Source: GCA-003244245 sp050699435
Lineage (GTDB): Bacteria; Actinomycetota; Actinomycetes; Mycobacteriales; Pseudonocardiaceae
Direction of reading: 5' to 3'
Assembly (NCBI GenBank): GCA_050699435.1
Contig: JBOHGM010000001.1
Location: 1-64,000 of the forward strand
DNA length: 64,000 nt
Part shown: piece after piece, positions 42,237-50,539 of the stretch
How the letters are laid out: each line of letters opens with the position of its first letter
Numbering within the stretch: position 1 is the stretch's first letter
Translations under genes and position numbers: made by a program
The notes under the pieces: model-generated
The model's input: the letters and a program-made list of their open reading frames with translations, nothing else
Told to the model about the DNA's origin: nothing
The model's database searches: none

Positions 42237-42749
42237 GTGAGCAGCACGATCGAGGTGGTGGACCAGGGGCGGATCCTGGCTTACACGTTCGAGGACCTGA
42301 TGCGCTACCACGGTCCGGGCTCGCCCGGCGGGGTGGCGCACGCCGTCAAGGTGATGGAACGGGCGCTTCCGCTCCTCGAGCCCGCCGGGCTGCTGGAGCG
42401 ACGCGAGATCGGGGTTCAGACAGCCTTTGCAGGTCCGGGCGCTCGGGATGGATTCGAGATGGTCACTCGTGCCGTCACCGAGGGGCGGTATGTCATCGAT
42501 GACGCGTTGACGCGTCCTGAACATGGCCCGACCCGCGAGAGCTTCGTGTTCCGGCTGAGCTACCGGGGGCGCAGCGTGACAGTTGTCCTGCGCGAGGGGT
42601 ACGTGCGGGAGGAGTTCATCGCACTGGCACGCAAGGAGGAGCGGAGCGCGGAGGAGGAGAGCCGTCTGACCGTTCTGAAGCAGGAGATGGCCGACCGGTT
42701 GCTGGCCAGCCGCGCCACCGATGTGTACGACGTGGATAGCGGGGTCTGA
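42237..42749 (+). CDS. Hypothetical protein, FmdE-like fold uncertain
   Basis: 170 residues, no family I can name firmly. VVDQGRILAYTFEDLMRYHG, then GGVAHAVKVMERALPLL and RREIGVQTAFAGPGARDGFE, then VFRLSYRGRSVTVVLREGYV show a compact alpha/beta protein. A charged helix (ALARKEERSAEEESRLTVLK) precedes the end. GTG start with GTAGGAAG upstream. It stands alone between the fused kinase and the SGNH hydrolase. Confidence 0.6.
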   Translation: MSSTIEVVDQGRILAYTFEDLMRYHGPGSPGGVAHAVKVMERALPLLEPAGLLERREIGVQTAFAGPGARDGFEMVTRAVTEGRYVIDDALTRPEHGPTRESFVFRLSYRGRSVTVVLREGYVREEFIALARKEERSAEEESRLTVLKQEMADRLLASRATDVYDVDSGV

Positions 42750-42810
42750 ACGCCTCGAACCGGTGGCTCCGCAGCAGCGATCCCACCACGCTACTGCGCG
42801 GAACCGCGCC

Positions 42811-42846
42811 GTGGTAGGAATGTGCCCGGTGGTAGGAATGTGCCCG
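42811..42846 (+). repeat. Perfect tandem 18-bp duplication in a promoter region
   Basis: GTGGTAGGAATGTGCCCG occurs twice in a row at 42811-42828 and 42829-42846, just upstream of the SGNH hydrolase. A similar TGGTAGGAAG occurs at 42221, before the preceding gene. The units contain a TAGGAAT-like -10 candidate, so promoter or operator duplication is possible. Confidence 0.85.
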
Positions 42847-42872
42847 GCACAACCCGTTGGGGGAGGTCGCCC

Positions 42873-43700
42873 GTGCGTCGTGCGTTGCTGGTCGCTATTG
42901 TCCCGCTGGTTGCCGCTGTGATTGCTGTCACTGTGGTTGCGGTCGCCGCACCACCCGCCGCTGGTGGGCAGGGTGGCCTGGACTACGTGGCGCTGGGGGA
43001 CTCGTACGCCTCCGGGGTCGGCACGCGGTCCTACTACCCGGACTCCGGCGGCTGCCTGCGCAGCCCGTTCGCCTACCCGGTGCTGTGGGCGAAGGCGCAC
43101 CCGACCTCGTCGTTCTCGTTCAACGCCTGCTCCGGCGCGACCACCGACGGGTTGCTGGCCGGCCAGCTCGGCCGGCTGTCTGCTGACACCGACGTGGTGA
43201 CGGTGTCCATCGGCGGCAACGACGCCGGATTCGGCCGGGTGATGACGACCTGCCAGGTCGACGGGCCGGCGGCCTGTGATCGGGCGATCACTGCGGCGCA
43301 GGACTATATCGCGATGCAGCTACCTGACCGGCTGGACGCCGCCTACGGCGCGATCCAGCACCGCGCCAGCGCAGCCGAGGTGATCGTGCTCGGCTACCCG
43401 CAGCTGTTCGAGACCGGGCGCTGTGCCAACACGATCGACGCCGTCCGGCGAGCCAGGCTCAATGCGGTCGCCGACCAGCTCGCTGCCGTCACGGCCGACC
43501 GCGCCGCGGCCGCCGGGTTCACCTTCGCCGACACCCGCAGCTCCTTCGCCGGGCACCGCGTCTGCGCGCCGCAGGAGTGGATCAACAGCCCGACGTGGCC
43601 GGTGCAGGAGTCCTACCATCCCGACAGGGACGGACACGCTCGCGCTTACCTGCCCGTTCTGACGGCCATTACCGACGCGGCGACACGGCGGGCGGGGTAA
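42873..43700 (+). CDS. Secreted SGNH/GDSL hydrolase
   Basis: 275-residue secreted esterase/lipase. An N-terminal hydrophobic segment (ALLVAIVPLVAAVIAVTVVA) serves as signal peptide. The catalytic Ser44 sits in ALGDSYASG, the oxyanion motif GGND is at 114-117, and the catalytic His lies in SYHPDRDGH near residue 252. Cysteine pairs (GGCLRS, NACSG, TCQVDGPAACDR) fit the disulphide pattern of Streptomyces-type secreted lipases. GTG 42873 is chosen with GGAGG six bases upstream. Confidence 0.9.
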   Translation: MRRALLVAIVPLVAAVIAVTVVAVAAPPAAGGQGGLDYVALGDSYASGVGTRSYYPDSGGCLRSPFAYPVLWAKAHPTSSFSFNACSGATTDGLLAGQLGRLSADTDVVTVSIGGNDAGFGRVMTTCQVDGPAACDRAITAAQDYIAMQLPDRLDAAYGAIQHRASAAEVIVLGYPQLFETGRCANTIDAVRRARLNAVADQLAAVTADRAAAAGFTFADTRSSFAGHRVCAPQEWINSPTWPVQESYHPDRDGHARAYLPVLTAITDAATRRAG

Positions 43701-43715
43701 CCCCGGCGCGATGCC

Positions 43716-44030
43716 TCACCCCTGGTCGCCGGCAGGCCTGGGGTTGACGGTGAAGCGCAGTTCTTCCTCGCCGTCCTCGGTGACGTGCTCAACGTCGAGC
43801 TCCTGGTCCTCGAGGACCTTGACCAGGACGGGCGGGAGGAAGACCCTGACGCCGTGGTCCTCGAGCACCGAGTCATCCTCGGCGGGGGCGGCCGCGATGG
43901 ACAGCCCCAACCCTTCCGCCCGCGTGGTCTCCCCCTGTCGGGTAATGCGGAGGCCCGACCCCTCGGGCATCTGGTGTTCGGTCACGAGCGAGTTGATGGC
44001 CTGGGCAGCTGCCTCGGTCACTGTCAGCAT
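43716..44030 (-). CDS. HesB/IscA-like protein without cluster cysteines
   Basis: 104-residue protein with the HesB fold (MLTVTEAAAQAINSLVTEHQ, GSGLRITRQG, FLPPVLVKVLEDQELDVEHV, EELRFTVNPRP). The three cysteines that hold iron-sulphur clusters in IscA are absent, as in a known actinobacterial subgroup of unknown role. ATG at 44030; the open frame extends upstream but overlaps a better plus-strand gene. Confidence 0.82.
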   Translation of the reverse strand: MLTVTEAAAQAINSLVTEHQMPEGSGLRITRQGETTRAEGLGLSIAAAPAEDDSVLEDHGVRVFLPPVLVKVLEDQELDVEHVTEDGEEELRFTVNPRPAGDQG

Positions 44031-44096
44031 GCCGATACCGTAAGCGTCGTCACGCCGGAACGCTGCACCAGGGTCTAACTCAGGAGGGAACCAGCC

Positions 44097-44276
44097 GTGG
44101 GCGAACAGGAGTTCGTCGACCGGATCATCCAGGGCTTCGAGACGCTCCGCGATCGGCCGCACCTCGATGTCCTCGCGGCCCAGTTCGCGGCCGGCGACCT
44201 CTCGTTCATCGTCGACCATCGCGGGATCAGGATCCTGGTCGAGGATGAGTCCGGGGACAGCGGCCCCTTCGCCTGA
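44097..44276 (+). CDS. Small acidic protein
   Basis: 59 residues, no known function: GEQEFVDRIIQGFETLRDRP, then HLDVLAAQFAAGDLSFIVDH and IRILVEDESGDSG. It has a strong AGGAGGGA eight bases before a GTG start and a protein-like composition, whereas the opposite strand here is only an upstream extension of the HesB-like frame. It is divergent from that gene. Confidence 0.55.
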   Translation: MGEQEFVDRIIQGFETLRDRPHLDVLAAQFAAGDLSFIVDHRGIRILVEDESGDSGPFA

Positions 44277-45066
44277 TCAGGTGCGGCTGATGTGCATCGC
44301 GAGTTCGCTATGGGCCGAGATGGCGCGGGTGGCCCGCTCGACGACGATCTCCAGCGACGCGCCGATGTGTTCGTGCAACAGGGTCAGCGCGGTATCGAGC
44401 TGATGGTTGAGAACCCGTTCGGCGATCTCGATGTGCTCCGAGATCGAGGTCTCGATACGGCCCTCGATCAGGAAGTCGTACATCCGGACATGCCGGATAC
44501 GACGGTTCACCCCAACCAGGGCCTCGACCAGCTCGGGGTTGCCTGACGAGGCGAGCAGTGCGGTATGAAACCGCTCGTCCTGCAACACGAACTCGGGTGC
44601 CGGAACTGGCGGGTCCAGGGCGCAGCCCGTACCAGTGCTGCAGCTCGCTGCCCAGGGCAGTCGCGTCGTGCGACACCGTGGGGTTCTCGATCGACCGGGC
44701 GATCCCGCGTAACTCGACCGCGATCCGGACCTCGTAGAGGTCGCGGATCGTGCCCATGCTGGGCACCACGACGGAATAGCCGTATTCCTCGCGTTGGACC
44801 AGACCGTCGGCCATCAGCCGGGTGAGCGCTTCTCGCACGGGAGTTCGGGACACCCCGAGTTCTCTGGCCAGTTTGGGCTCGGTGAGCCGCTCGGTGACCG
44901 CCCGGTGACCGCTGAGTACCTCGTCGCGCAGCCTGGTGTTGATCTGTTCGCGAAGCGGGACACTGCGATCTTTGGCCAAGGGGTCTTTGGCCAGGGGGTC
45001 TTTGGGCACGTGCTCAGATCGCCATGGCTGCGCGGACACTGTCGAGTGCATCCGTGCCACCTTCAC
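44277..45066 (-). pseudogene. GntR-family (FCD/FadR-type) regulator broken by one base
   Basis: The N-terminus is a GntR winged helix (VPLREQINTRLRDEVLSGHR, then PKLARELGVSRTPVREALTR) followed by the start of the FCD sensor domain (LYEVRIAVELRGIARSIENP). Near 44612 the frame breaks and the FCD domain continues in another frame: LQDERFHTALLASSGNPELV, then MYDFLIEGRIETSISEHIEI, with the metal-binding His and Asp residues intact. One extra C near 44618 would explain it. The start carries a 15-bp duplication (KDPLA twice). Could be a sequencing error. Confidence 0.78.
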
Positions 45067-45373
45067 CGGAAGAGGTGATTCGGCCCGGCGGTTGAACGTC
45101 CAGGGCTTCCGGCGGAGTGAAAAATCAGGTGCAACCGCGGGGACCCGCTGCTAGCGTCGCTCACATGATCAGCAGAGATCTCTCGTCGCACCCTTGAGGG
45201 TGGGCCCTTGAGGGTGGGCCCTCGAAGGTGGGCCCTTGAGGGTGGGCGCAGTGCCGCGGTTGATCCGCGGCGCCCGAGTTCCTTTTGGTGATGCCCCGGG
45301 TCGCGCTGGCCCGAGCGGGCTGCCGCGCAGCCTGCCAGCGCGATCGCTGACCGAGCACGTCAAGCTGGAGGAG
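45067..45373. other. Intergenic region with a minisatellite
   Basis: No gene supported. It holds the promoter side of the GntR gene, the 14-bp repeats at 45191-45246 and the leader of the small basic protein gene. Confidence 0.5.
45191..45246. repeat. Four tandem 14-bp repeats
   Basis: CCCTTGAGGGTGGG is present four times in a row; the third copy is CCCTCGAAGGTGGG. CCCTTGAGGG is itself palindromic (CCCT/AGGG), so each unit could be a short operator or hairpin. It lies between the GntR gene and a small basic protein gene. Confidence 0.9.
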
Positions 45374-45574
45374 ATGCCAGTGCCAAAGCATCCCGAACCC
45401 CGACCCGAACCCCGACCGGAGAACGACGCCGACACGCCCGTGCCCAACCGCCGCGAGCGCCGCAGCGGCAAGTCCGGGGCACCCTCGCCCCGCACCGGGA
45501 AGTCCGCCATCGGGCGCAACAACGGCATGGTCCCGAACCCACGGCATTACACGACACGGCGGCGTGGCCGCTGA
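45374..45574 (+). CDS. Small basic proline-rich protein
   Basis: 66 residues, very basic and disordered at the start (PEPRPEPRPEND), with an ordered-looking end: KSGAPSPRTGKSAIGRNNGM, then VPNPRHYT. It resembles small nucleic-acid-binding actinobacterial proteins, but I recognise no named family. GGAGG lies two bases before the ATG; the GTG at 45380 has better spacing and may be the true start. Confidence 0.5.
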   Translation: MPVPKHPEPRPEPRPENDADTPVPNRRERRSGKSGAPSPRTGKSAIGRNNGMVPNPRHYTTRRRGR

Positions 45575-45674
45575 CCCGGCGGCCGCCCGCGCCGGGGTGA
45601 TGCGTCCTCGCCGATAAGACCGGCGAGGACGCACCGCAGGTGACTCGGCTGCGCAGAGGTACCCTCAAGCGGCC

Positions 45675-46298
45675 ATGTCCGCCGATGCTGTCGAGAACAG
45701 GGGTCGATGCGTGACCGGGTCGCCACCCGAGGACTGGGGCCGATGGCGCCAGGAGACGAGCCTGACGGACTACGACGAGCGCTGGCGGCGCATCGAAGCC
45801 GCGGGTGGCAATCCCCACGGCGAAGCGGATTTCGTGTGCTCCTACGACCCTCGCTCGGTGCTGGACGGGGGTTGTGGCACCGGTCGGGTGGCCATCGAGC
45901 TGGCTCGCCGCGGGCTCGACGTCGTCGGTACCGATCTCGACCCGGACATGATCGCCATGGCACGCGCGAAGGCTCCTGAGCTGACCTGGGTGCAGGCCGA
46001 TCTCAGCGAGGTCGATCTGGCCATCCGGTTCGATGCCATCGTGCTCGCAGGCAATGTCATTCCGTACGTGGCAGCCGCCCGTCGTCGAGCGGCGGTCCTC
46101 GCATGTGCGCGGCACCTCGTGCCGGGCGGCCGGCTCATCGCCGGTTTTCAGCTTCAATCTGGCTGGCCCTCCGTGGCGGACTACGATATGTGGTGCGAGA
46201 GCGCCGGCCTGGTATGCGAGGCTCACTACGGCACCTGGGACCGCGATCCGTTCACCGATGCGGGCTCGTACGCCGTGTCCGTGCACCGCCGTCCGTGA
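45675..46298 (+). CDS. Class I SAM-dependent methyltransferase
   Basis: 207-residue methyltransferase. SVLDGGCGTGRVAIELARRG is motif I for SAM binding near residues 61-80, followed by VVGTDLDPDMIAMARAKAPE (acidic residue binding the ribose) and FDAIVLAGNVIPYV as motif IV. The substrate is not evident. Similar stand-alone enzymes are common in actinobacteria. The first 20 residues are less conserved, so a later start is possible. Confidence 0.88.
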   Translation: MSADAVENRGRCVTGSPPEDWGRWRQETSLTDYDERWRRIEAAGGNPHGEADFVCSYDPRSVLDGGCGTGRVAIELARRGLDVVGTDLDPDMIAMARAKAPELTWVQADLSEVDLAIRFDAIVLAGNVIPYVAAARRRAAVLACARHLVPGGRLIAGFQLQSGWPSVADYDMWCESAGLVCEAHYGTWDRDPFTDAGSYAVSVHRRP

Positions 46299-46335
46299 CG
46301 GTCGCCGCCCAGCCCTCGACAACCGATGGTGCGGG

Positions 46336-48057
46336 CTATCGCGAGGTGAGGTCGACCCGTGCCAGGGCGCGGAGCAGGCCGGGGCTCAGGCGGGATGCCA
46401 GCAGTCCAGCTTTGGCCTCGGCGGTGATCGGGGCGATCGCGGTGTTGCGCTCGACTGCGCGCCGGATCGCCCGCGCTGCCCTGGCCGGGGTGAAGTTGCG
46501 GCGGCGGTAGAGCGCGGTCGCGTGCTCTTGGGCGGTGCGCTCCGCGGTGGCGTCGAGACCGACGAACCGGGTCGTGCTGGAGATATTGGTGTGCACAAAA
46601 CCAGGACAGACCGCCACCACGCCGACGCCGGAGGTAGCGAGCTCGGCGCGCAGGCACTGGCTCAGCGCCAGCACCGCAGCCTTCGTCGTGGCGTATGCCG
46701 GAAGCGCCTTCGTCGGCATGTACGCGGCGGCCGAGGCAACGTTGACGATGGTGCCGCCCGCACCGCCCTCCATCATCAGCCCGCCCAGCACTCGGCAGCC
46801 GTGGATCACCCCCCACAGGTTGACGTCGATGACGCGTTCCCACTCGGCCACCGTCGTGTCCAGGAATGGCCCCGTCATGCCGATGCCAGCATTGTTGATC
46901 ACGATGTCCGGGATACCGTGTTCGTCCCGCAGCGCCTTGGCGAACTGCTCGACGGCGCCTCCGTCGGCGACATCGAGGGGATACGCATGCGCGGCGGGAC
47001 CGAGCGTTCTGGCCAGTACTGCGGTGCGCTCGACGGACTGCTGGTCGATGTCGGTGAGCACCACCTCCGCGCCCTGCTCGGCGAACTCCAGCGCGCAGGC
47101 CCTGCCGATGCCGCTGCCCGCCCCGGTGATCACGACGAGCGCGCCGTCGAACTGGTCGCGGCGGGTACTGCTAGCCCGGGCCCGCCGCAGCGTGCGGGGT
47201 TCCGGCCCGCCCTCGGCGTGCTCGATCAGTTCGCTCGCGCAGCGCGCCACGGTCTGCGGGTTGGTGCGGGGTAGCCAGTGCCCGCCAGGCAGTTCCCGGA
47301 CGGCGAGGTCGGGGACCCACTGCCCGATGTCGGTCTGCAGGGCTACCGAAACGAACGGATCCCGTTTCGGCGCCAGAACTTGAACCGGGACGTCGACCGT
47401 CCGGGGACCGGGATGGGTGAGCCGCGGCAGCATGTTCGCCCGGTACAGCGCAACCCCGTTCACCGCGTCCGACACTGCGGGAGCGGTCGCGTGTTCGAGG
47501 CGACCGATCGCCTGCCGGACGAGTCCGGTTCGCCAAGCCAGCTCCGGCAGCCACGGCAGCTGGAAGAACCCGATGTACCACGACGACGCCAGCTGGGTGG
47601 CCAGCTCGCGCAGCGCACGGGGGGTCGGACGGCGCAGCCGAGCCCGGATCCAGCTGCCCGCGTGGTCCAGGCACGGCCCGGAGATCGACGTGAACGAGGC
47701 GACCCGGCCCCGCAGCCACTCCCCGGTGACCGCATGCCAGACCTGCACCGCTCCCCAATCGTGGGCGAGCAGATGAACTGGACGATCCGGGCTGACCGCG
47801 TCGACGACCGCGACCAGGTCCTCGGCGAGTTGGTCGAGCCGATACGCGGCGGGACTGCGCGGTTTCTCGGACTGGCCCGCGCCACGGACGTCGTAGCTCA
47901 CCACGTGGTAGCGCTCGGCCAGTTCGGCCGTCACGCCGTCCCACAGGGTGTGGTCGTCGGGGTAGCCGTGCACGCAGATCACCGTGGGCGCGCCGGGCGG
48001 TCCCGACTCGTGCACCCGCAGTCGCACGCCGTCGGTGCTGGTCAGCTCGCTGGTCAT
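46336..48057 (-). CDS. EphD-like fusion of alpha/beta hydrolase and short-chain dehydrogenase
   Basis: 573 residues. The N-terminal half is an epoxide-hydrolase-like alpha/beta fold: VICVHGYPDDHTLW (oxyanion region), nucleophile Asp100 in LLAHDWGAVQVWHA, and terminal His in LPGGHWLPRTNP. A linker leads at about residue 305 to a complete SDR: VVITGAGSGIGRACALEF, NNAGIGMTGPFLD, and YATTK as the catalytic pair. The arrangement matches mycobacterial EphD, an envelope-lipid-related protein. ATG 48057 overlaps the stop of the M24 gene, so the two are co-translated. Confidence 0.93.
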   Translation of the reverse strand: MTSELTSTDGVRLRVHESGPPGAPTVICVHGYPDDHTLWDGVTAELAERYHVVSYDVRGAGQSEKPRSPAAYRLDQLAEDLVAVVDAVSPDRPVHLLAHDWGAVQVWHAVTGEWLRGRVASFTSISGPCLDHAGSWIRARLRRPTPRALRELATQLASSWYIGFFQLPWLPELAWRTGLVRQAIGRLEHATAPAVSDAVNGVALYRANMLPRLTHPGPRTVDVPVQVLAPKRDPFVSVALQTDIGQWVPDLAVRELPGGHWLPRTNPQTVARCASELIEHAEGGPEPRTLRRARASSTRRDQFDGALVVITGAGSGIGRACALEFAEQGAEVVLTDIDQQSVERTAVLARTLGPAAHAYPLDVADGGAVEQFAKALRDEHGIPDIVINNAGIGMTGPFLDTTVAEWERVIDVNLWGVIHGCRVLGGLMMEGGAGGTIVNVASAAAYMPTKALPAYATTKAAVLALSQCLRAELATSGVGVVAVCPGFVHTNISSTTRFVGLDATAERTAQEHATALYRRRNFTPARAARAIRRAVERNTAIAPITAEAKAGLLASRLSPGLLRALARVDLTSR

Positions 48058-48902
48058 CACGCCGCCGCCGTTCCCTGCCACCGGTGCACGTGGGGCAGAT
48101 CGTCGTCCAGCCAGAACGCTTCGCCGCTTTCGGTGGCGACGAGGATCTCCTCGAACTTCACCCCGACACCGCGGAACCCGATATGCGGCTCCACCGCCCA
48201 CAGGCCCGGAGTTGCCGGGTGGTGGGACCTCTCGCTGTCGGCCCACAGCGGCGAGCGGTGGTGCATCCGCTCCACGATCAGGTCGCCGACCAGGGTCTGC
48301 AGCGAACGGATACCGAAACCGGCCGCGACGAACCTGGGCAGCCGCGAATGCACCTTGCGGACCTGATGCCCGATCACCCGCCCGGGGTAGACGCGGTGCC
48401 GGTTATCGTAGCCCTGCCGCGCGATCAGCTCGTCGACATCGCGGTAGATCTGCTGCAGCGGCACGCCTTCGCGCACCCTCGCGAGGATCAGTGTCCGGTA
48501 CTCGGCGAGGTCGTCCATGAGCTGTTCGTAGATCCGATTTGTGCCCAGGCAGCCGGCATATCCGATGTCGGCCACATAGCCCTCGCGTACCGGCGCGCAG
48601 TCGAGGATGAACGGCATTCCCTCCGCCAGCCTTCGGTTGGTCGGGAAGAACTGCAGGGGAATCCGGAAACCGCGGAACGCGGTGCGGTCGCCGAACCAGG
48701 CGAACGGCGTGTGGAACCAGTCCTGCACACCGCGCTCGGTCAGGTACGCGCGGAGCCGGCCCGCGGCCTGCTTCTCGGTCACGCCGGACTCGAGCGTCCC
48801 CGCGACGGACTGCGCCGCGGTGTAGGCCAACTGCTGCACCTCGCGAAACCTCGCCAGCTCGGCGGGATTCGTCACCGGCTTGACTACTGCCAACTGGGCC
48901 AC
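48057..48902 (-). CDS. M24-family metallopeptidase-like protein
   Basis: 281-residue protein with the pita-bread fold of Xaa-Pro aminopeptidases and creatinases. Residues such as FILDCAPVREGYVADIGYAG (first metal Asp residues), RVIGHQVRKVHSR (metal His), and GLWAVEPHIGFRGVGVKFEE (Glu ligands) can be placed. No N-terminal creatinase domain is present. It is immediately upstream of, and coupled to, the EphD-like fusion. Substrate unknown. Confidence 0.85.
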   Translation of the reverse strand: MAQLAVVKPVTNPAELARFREVQQLAYTAAQSVAGTLESGVTEKQAAGRLRAYLTERGVQDWFHTPFAWFGDRTAFRGFRIPLQFFPTNRRLAEGMPFILDCAPVREGYVADIGYAGCLGTNRIYEQLMDDLAEYRTLILARVREGVPLQQIYRDVDELIARQGYDNRHRVYPGRVIGHQVRKVHSRLPRFVAAGFGIRSLQTLVGDLIVERMHHRSPLWADSERSHHPATPGLWAVEPHIGFRGVGVKFEEILVATESGEAFWLDDDLPHVHRWQGTAAA

Positions 48903-49061
48903 CGCCTTGAGACGAGGAACAGTTCCTGCCGGCGAGTAGACTACCCGTGGGTCGCAGCGGACCCTGCCATGTCCGTGTTCGATCTCCTCACCTGCGCCGT
49001 CAACCCCTCCTGCGGCAGGGGCCGTACGGCGCAGGCGCGGCTCGGCGTATCCGCGCCGGGG

Positions 49062-49271
49062 TCACGCGACGTCGGACCAGCGCTCAGGGCGCCCCCCGCG
49101 GCCACAGCCCGTATCGTGCCACCAGCGGCGCAGGCAGTTGCCGCACTGCACCCAGGTCCAGTTGACCTCGGAGTGGAGGAGGTACAGCCCGGTGTTGTCG
49201 CCACAGTGGGGGCAGGGCAGCCAGACCTGGCGGCCGATGTCTGCTTGTGGATCGAGCATCATGTTGGCCAC
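49062..49271 (-). CDS. Zinc-ribbon small protein
   Basis: 69 residues with two Cys pairs, LPCPHCGDNTGLYLL and VQCGNCLRRWWHD, forming a zinc ribbon of nucleic-acid-binding type. Its start overlaps the end of the next gene upstream by 13 bases, so it is probably co-translated. Function unknown. Confidence 0.7.
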   Translation of the reverse strand: MANMMLDPQADIGRQVWLPCPHCGDNTGLYLLHSEVNWTWVQCGNCLRRWWHDTGCGRGGRPERWSDVA

Positions 49272-49483
49272 CCCCTGGGTGGTAACACACCTTCGGCGAC
49301 CAACATGTCGTGGCTGGACTGCTGGTCAGGGTCGAGCTGGGAGTAAAGCATTCGATGTGCTTGGGCTTCGCCGGCATAGATCGTGGTGGGATCCCAGTCG
49401 GCGCCCAGGGTCGCAAGGACGACGGCGAGGCGTGCGCCTTCGTGTGCGGTGAGGTCCACGTCGAACGAGACGAGGTTGGGCAT
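49259..49483 (-). CDS. DUF6400-like small protein
   Basis: 74 residues. VSFDVDLTAHEGARLAVVLA, then LGADWDPTTIYAGEAQAHRM and DMLVAEGVLPPRGWP match what I recall of the DUF6400 family in actinobacterial accessory regions. Role unknown. Forms a two-gene unit with the zinc-ribbon protein. Confidence 0.65.
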   Translation of the reverse strand: MPNLVSFDVDLTAHEGARLAVVLATLGADWDPTTIYAGEAQAHRMLYSQLDPDQQSSHDMLVAEGVLPPRGWPT

Positions 49484-49832
49484 CGCTTACCTCCGGTGGT
49501 CTGATAGGGACGAAGTCATGCAATTGGCAGTCTCTTGCATTGACACCTAGATCACCGACGTGGTCATTCTGGGTGTCATACCGGGACAGAGGCACGACCC
49601 GCCTCGCTGCGTACGGTCATTCTGTGAAGTCACAAACTGGTCTTCTCGGCGAAGCACACGCAATCGATACGGCGGCCGCGCTGGTCCCGCGGGACTGTGC
49701 TGGTGGGGACCTGACGGGACGTGGTACGGCCCCAGCGACGCCTACCCTGGGGAGGTCACCGACACCCTGAAAGAGATGAGCCCAGAGCTGCGACCGTCCC
49801 ACTGGGACCGTCACCGGATGGCGTCTGCCTCC
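49484..49832. other. Gap with no supported gene
   Basis: No gene I can support. A plus-strand frame near 49690-49770 (GPDGTWYGPSDAYPGEVTDT) looks weakly protein-like but has no start signal and runs into antisense of the Nudix gene. Confidence 0.4.
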
Positions 49833-50309
49833 TTAGTCGAAGTGCGCCCGGTCGGGCTCAACCAGTGCGTCGGTCAAGCGCTGACGCATGGCCGGGTGCA
49901 TGGCCAGCTGCCTCGCTTGCTCGGGGTTGAACCACGCTGCGCCGCTTGTTTCGTCCTGATCGGGCTGGGGGTCGCAGGCCGGGGTGAAGGCGTGGAAGCA
50001 CACCGCGAACTGTTGGTAAACCCCGTCCCCGTGCGGATAGGCCAACACGTGGCCAGGATCGCTGTACACCCCGGAGAGCCCCGTGACCTTGATGGCCACG
50101 CCAGCCTCCTCGGCGACTTCCCGCACCACCGCCGCCGAGGCGGACTCCCCGACTTCGACCCTGCCTCCGGGCAACTCCCAGTATCCGTCATCGGCGCGGC
50201 GCACCAACAGGACCGAGCCCAAGCCATTGCGCACGACCGCGAATGCGGCGGGTAACAGATCGCCAGCCAGAGGGGCGGCCCCATCGTGATAGTACTCCAC
50301 CCGCGCCAT
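49833..50309 (-). CDS. Nudix hydrolase
   Basis: 158-residue Nudix protein. The Nudix box is complete: GGRVEVGESASAAVVREVAE, then EAGVAI, matching Gx5Ex7REUxEExGU. It is preceded by LVRRADDGYWELPG. Substrate class cannot be read from sequence; typical members clean up nucleotide derivatives. ATG 50309 is chosen because the first 20 residues of the longer frame are not family-like. Confidence 0.92.
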   Translation of the reverse strand: MARVEYYHDGAAPLAGDLLPAAFAVVRNGLGSVLLVRRADDGYWELPGGRVEVGESASAAVVREVAEEAGVAIKVTGLSGVYSDPGHVLAYPHGDGVYQQFAVCFHAFTPACDPQPDQDETSGAAWFNPEQARQLAMHPAMRQRLTDALVEPDRAHFD

Positions 50310-50539
50310 GTTTCCGATGGTTGGTCGCAGACATGACGGAACGAAGGCCGAACGGCAAACAGTTGGCAAACAATGAGTGAACGGGGTCGCAGAGCAAACT
50401 CTCTGCTGACGCGCACTGGTCCAGATCGTCGTGACCTCCGGGCGGACGCCCGCAGCGTCGACCTCCAGCCCGCCTGTTGGCTGCGTCGATCAGAGATCGC
50501 GGCCAGACCTGGTAGACATCGAAGCCAGCCCGACGGAAG

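Noticed and set aside
45189..45246. Origin-like iterons
   Set aside because: Tandem 14-bp repeats without a replication protein gene or an AT-rich region nearby.
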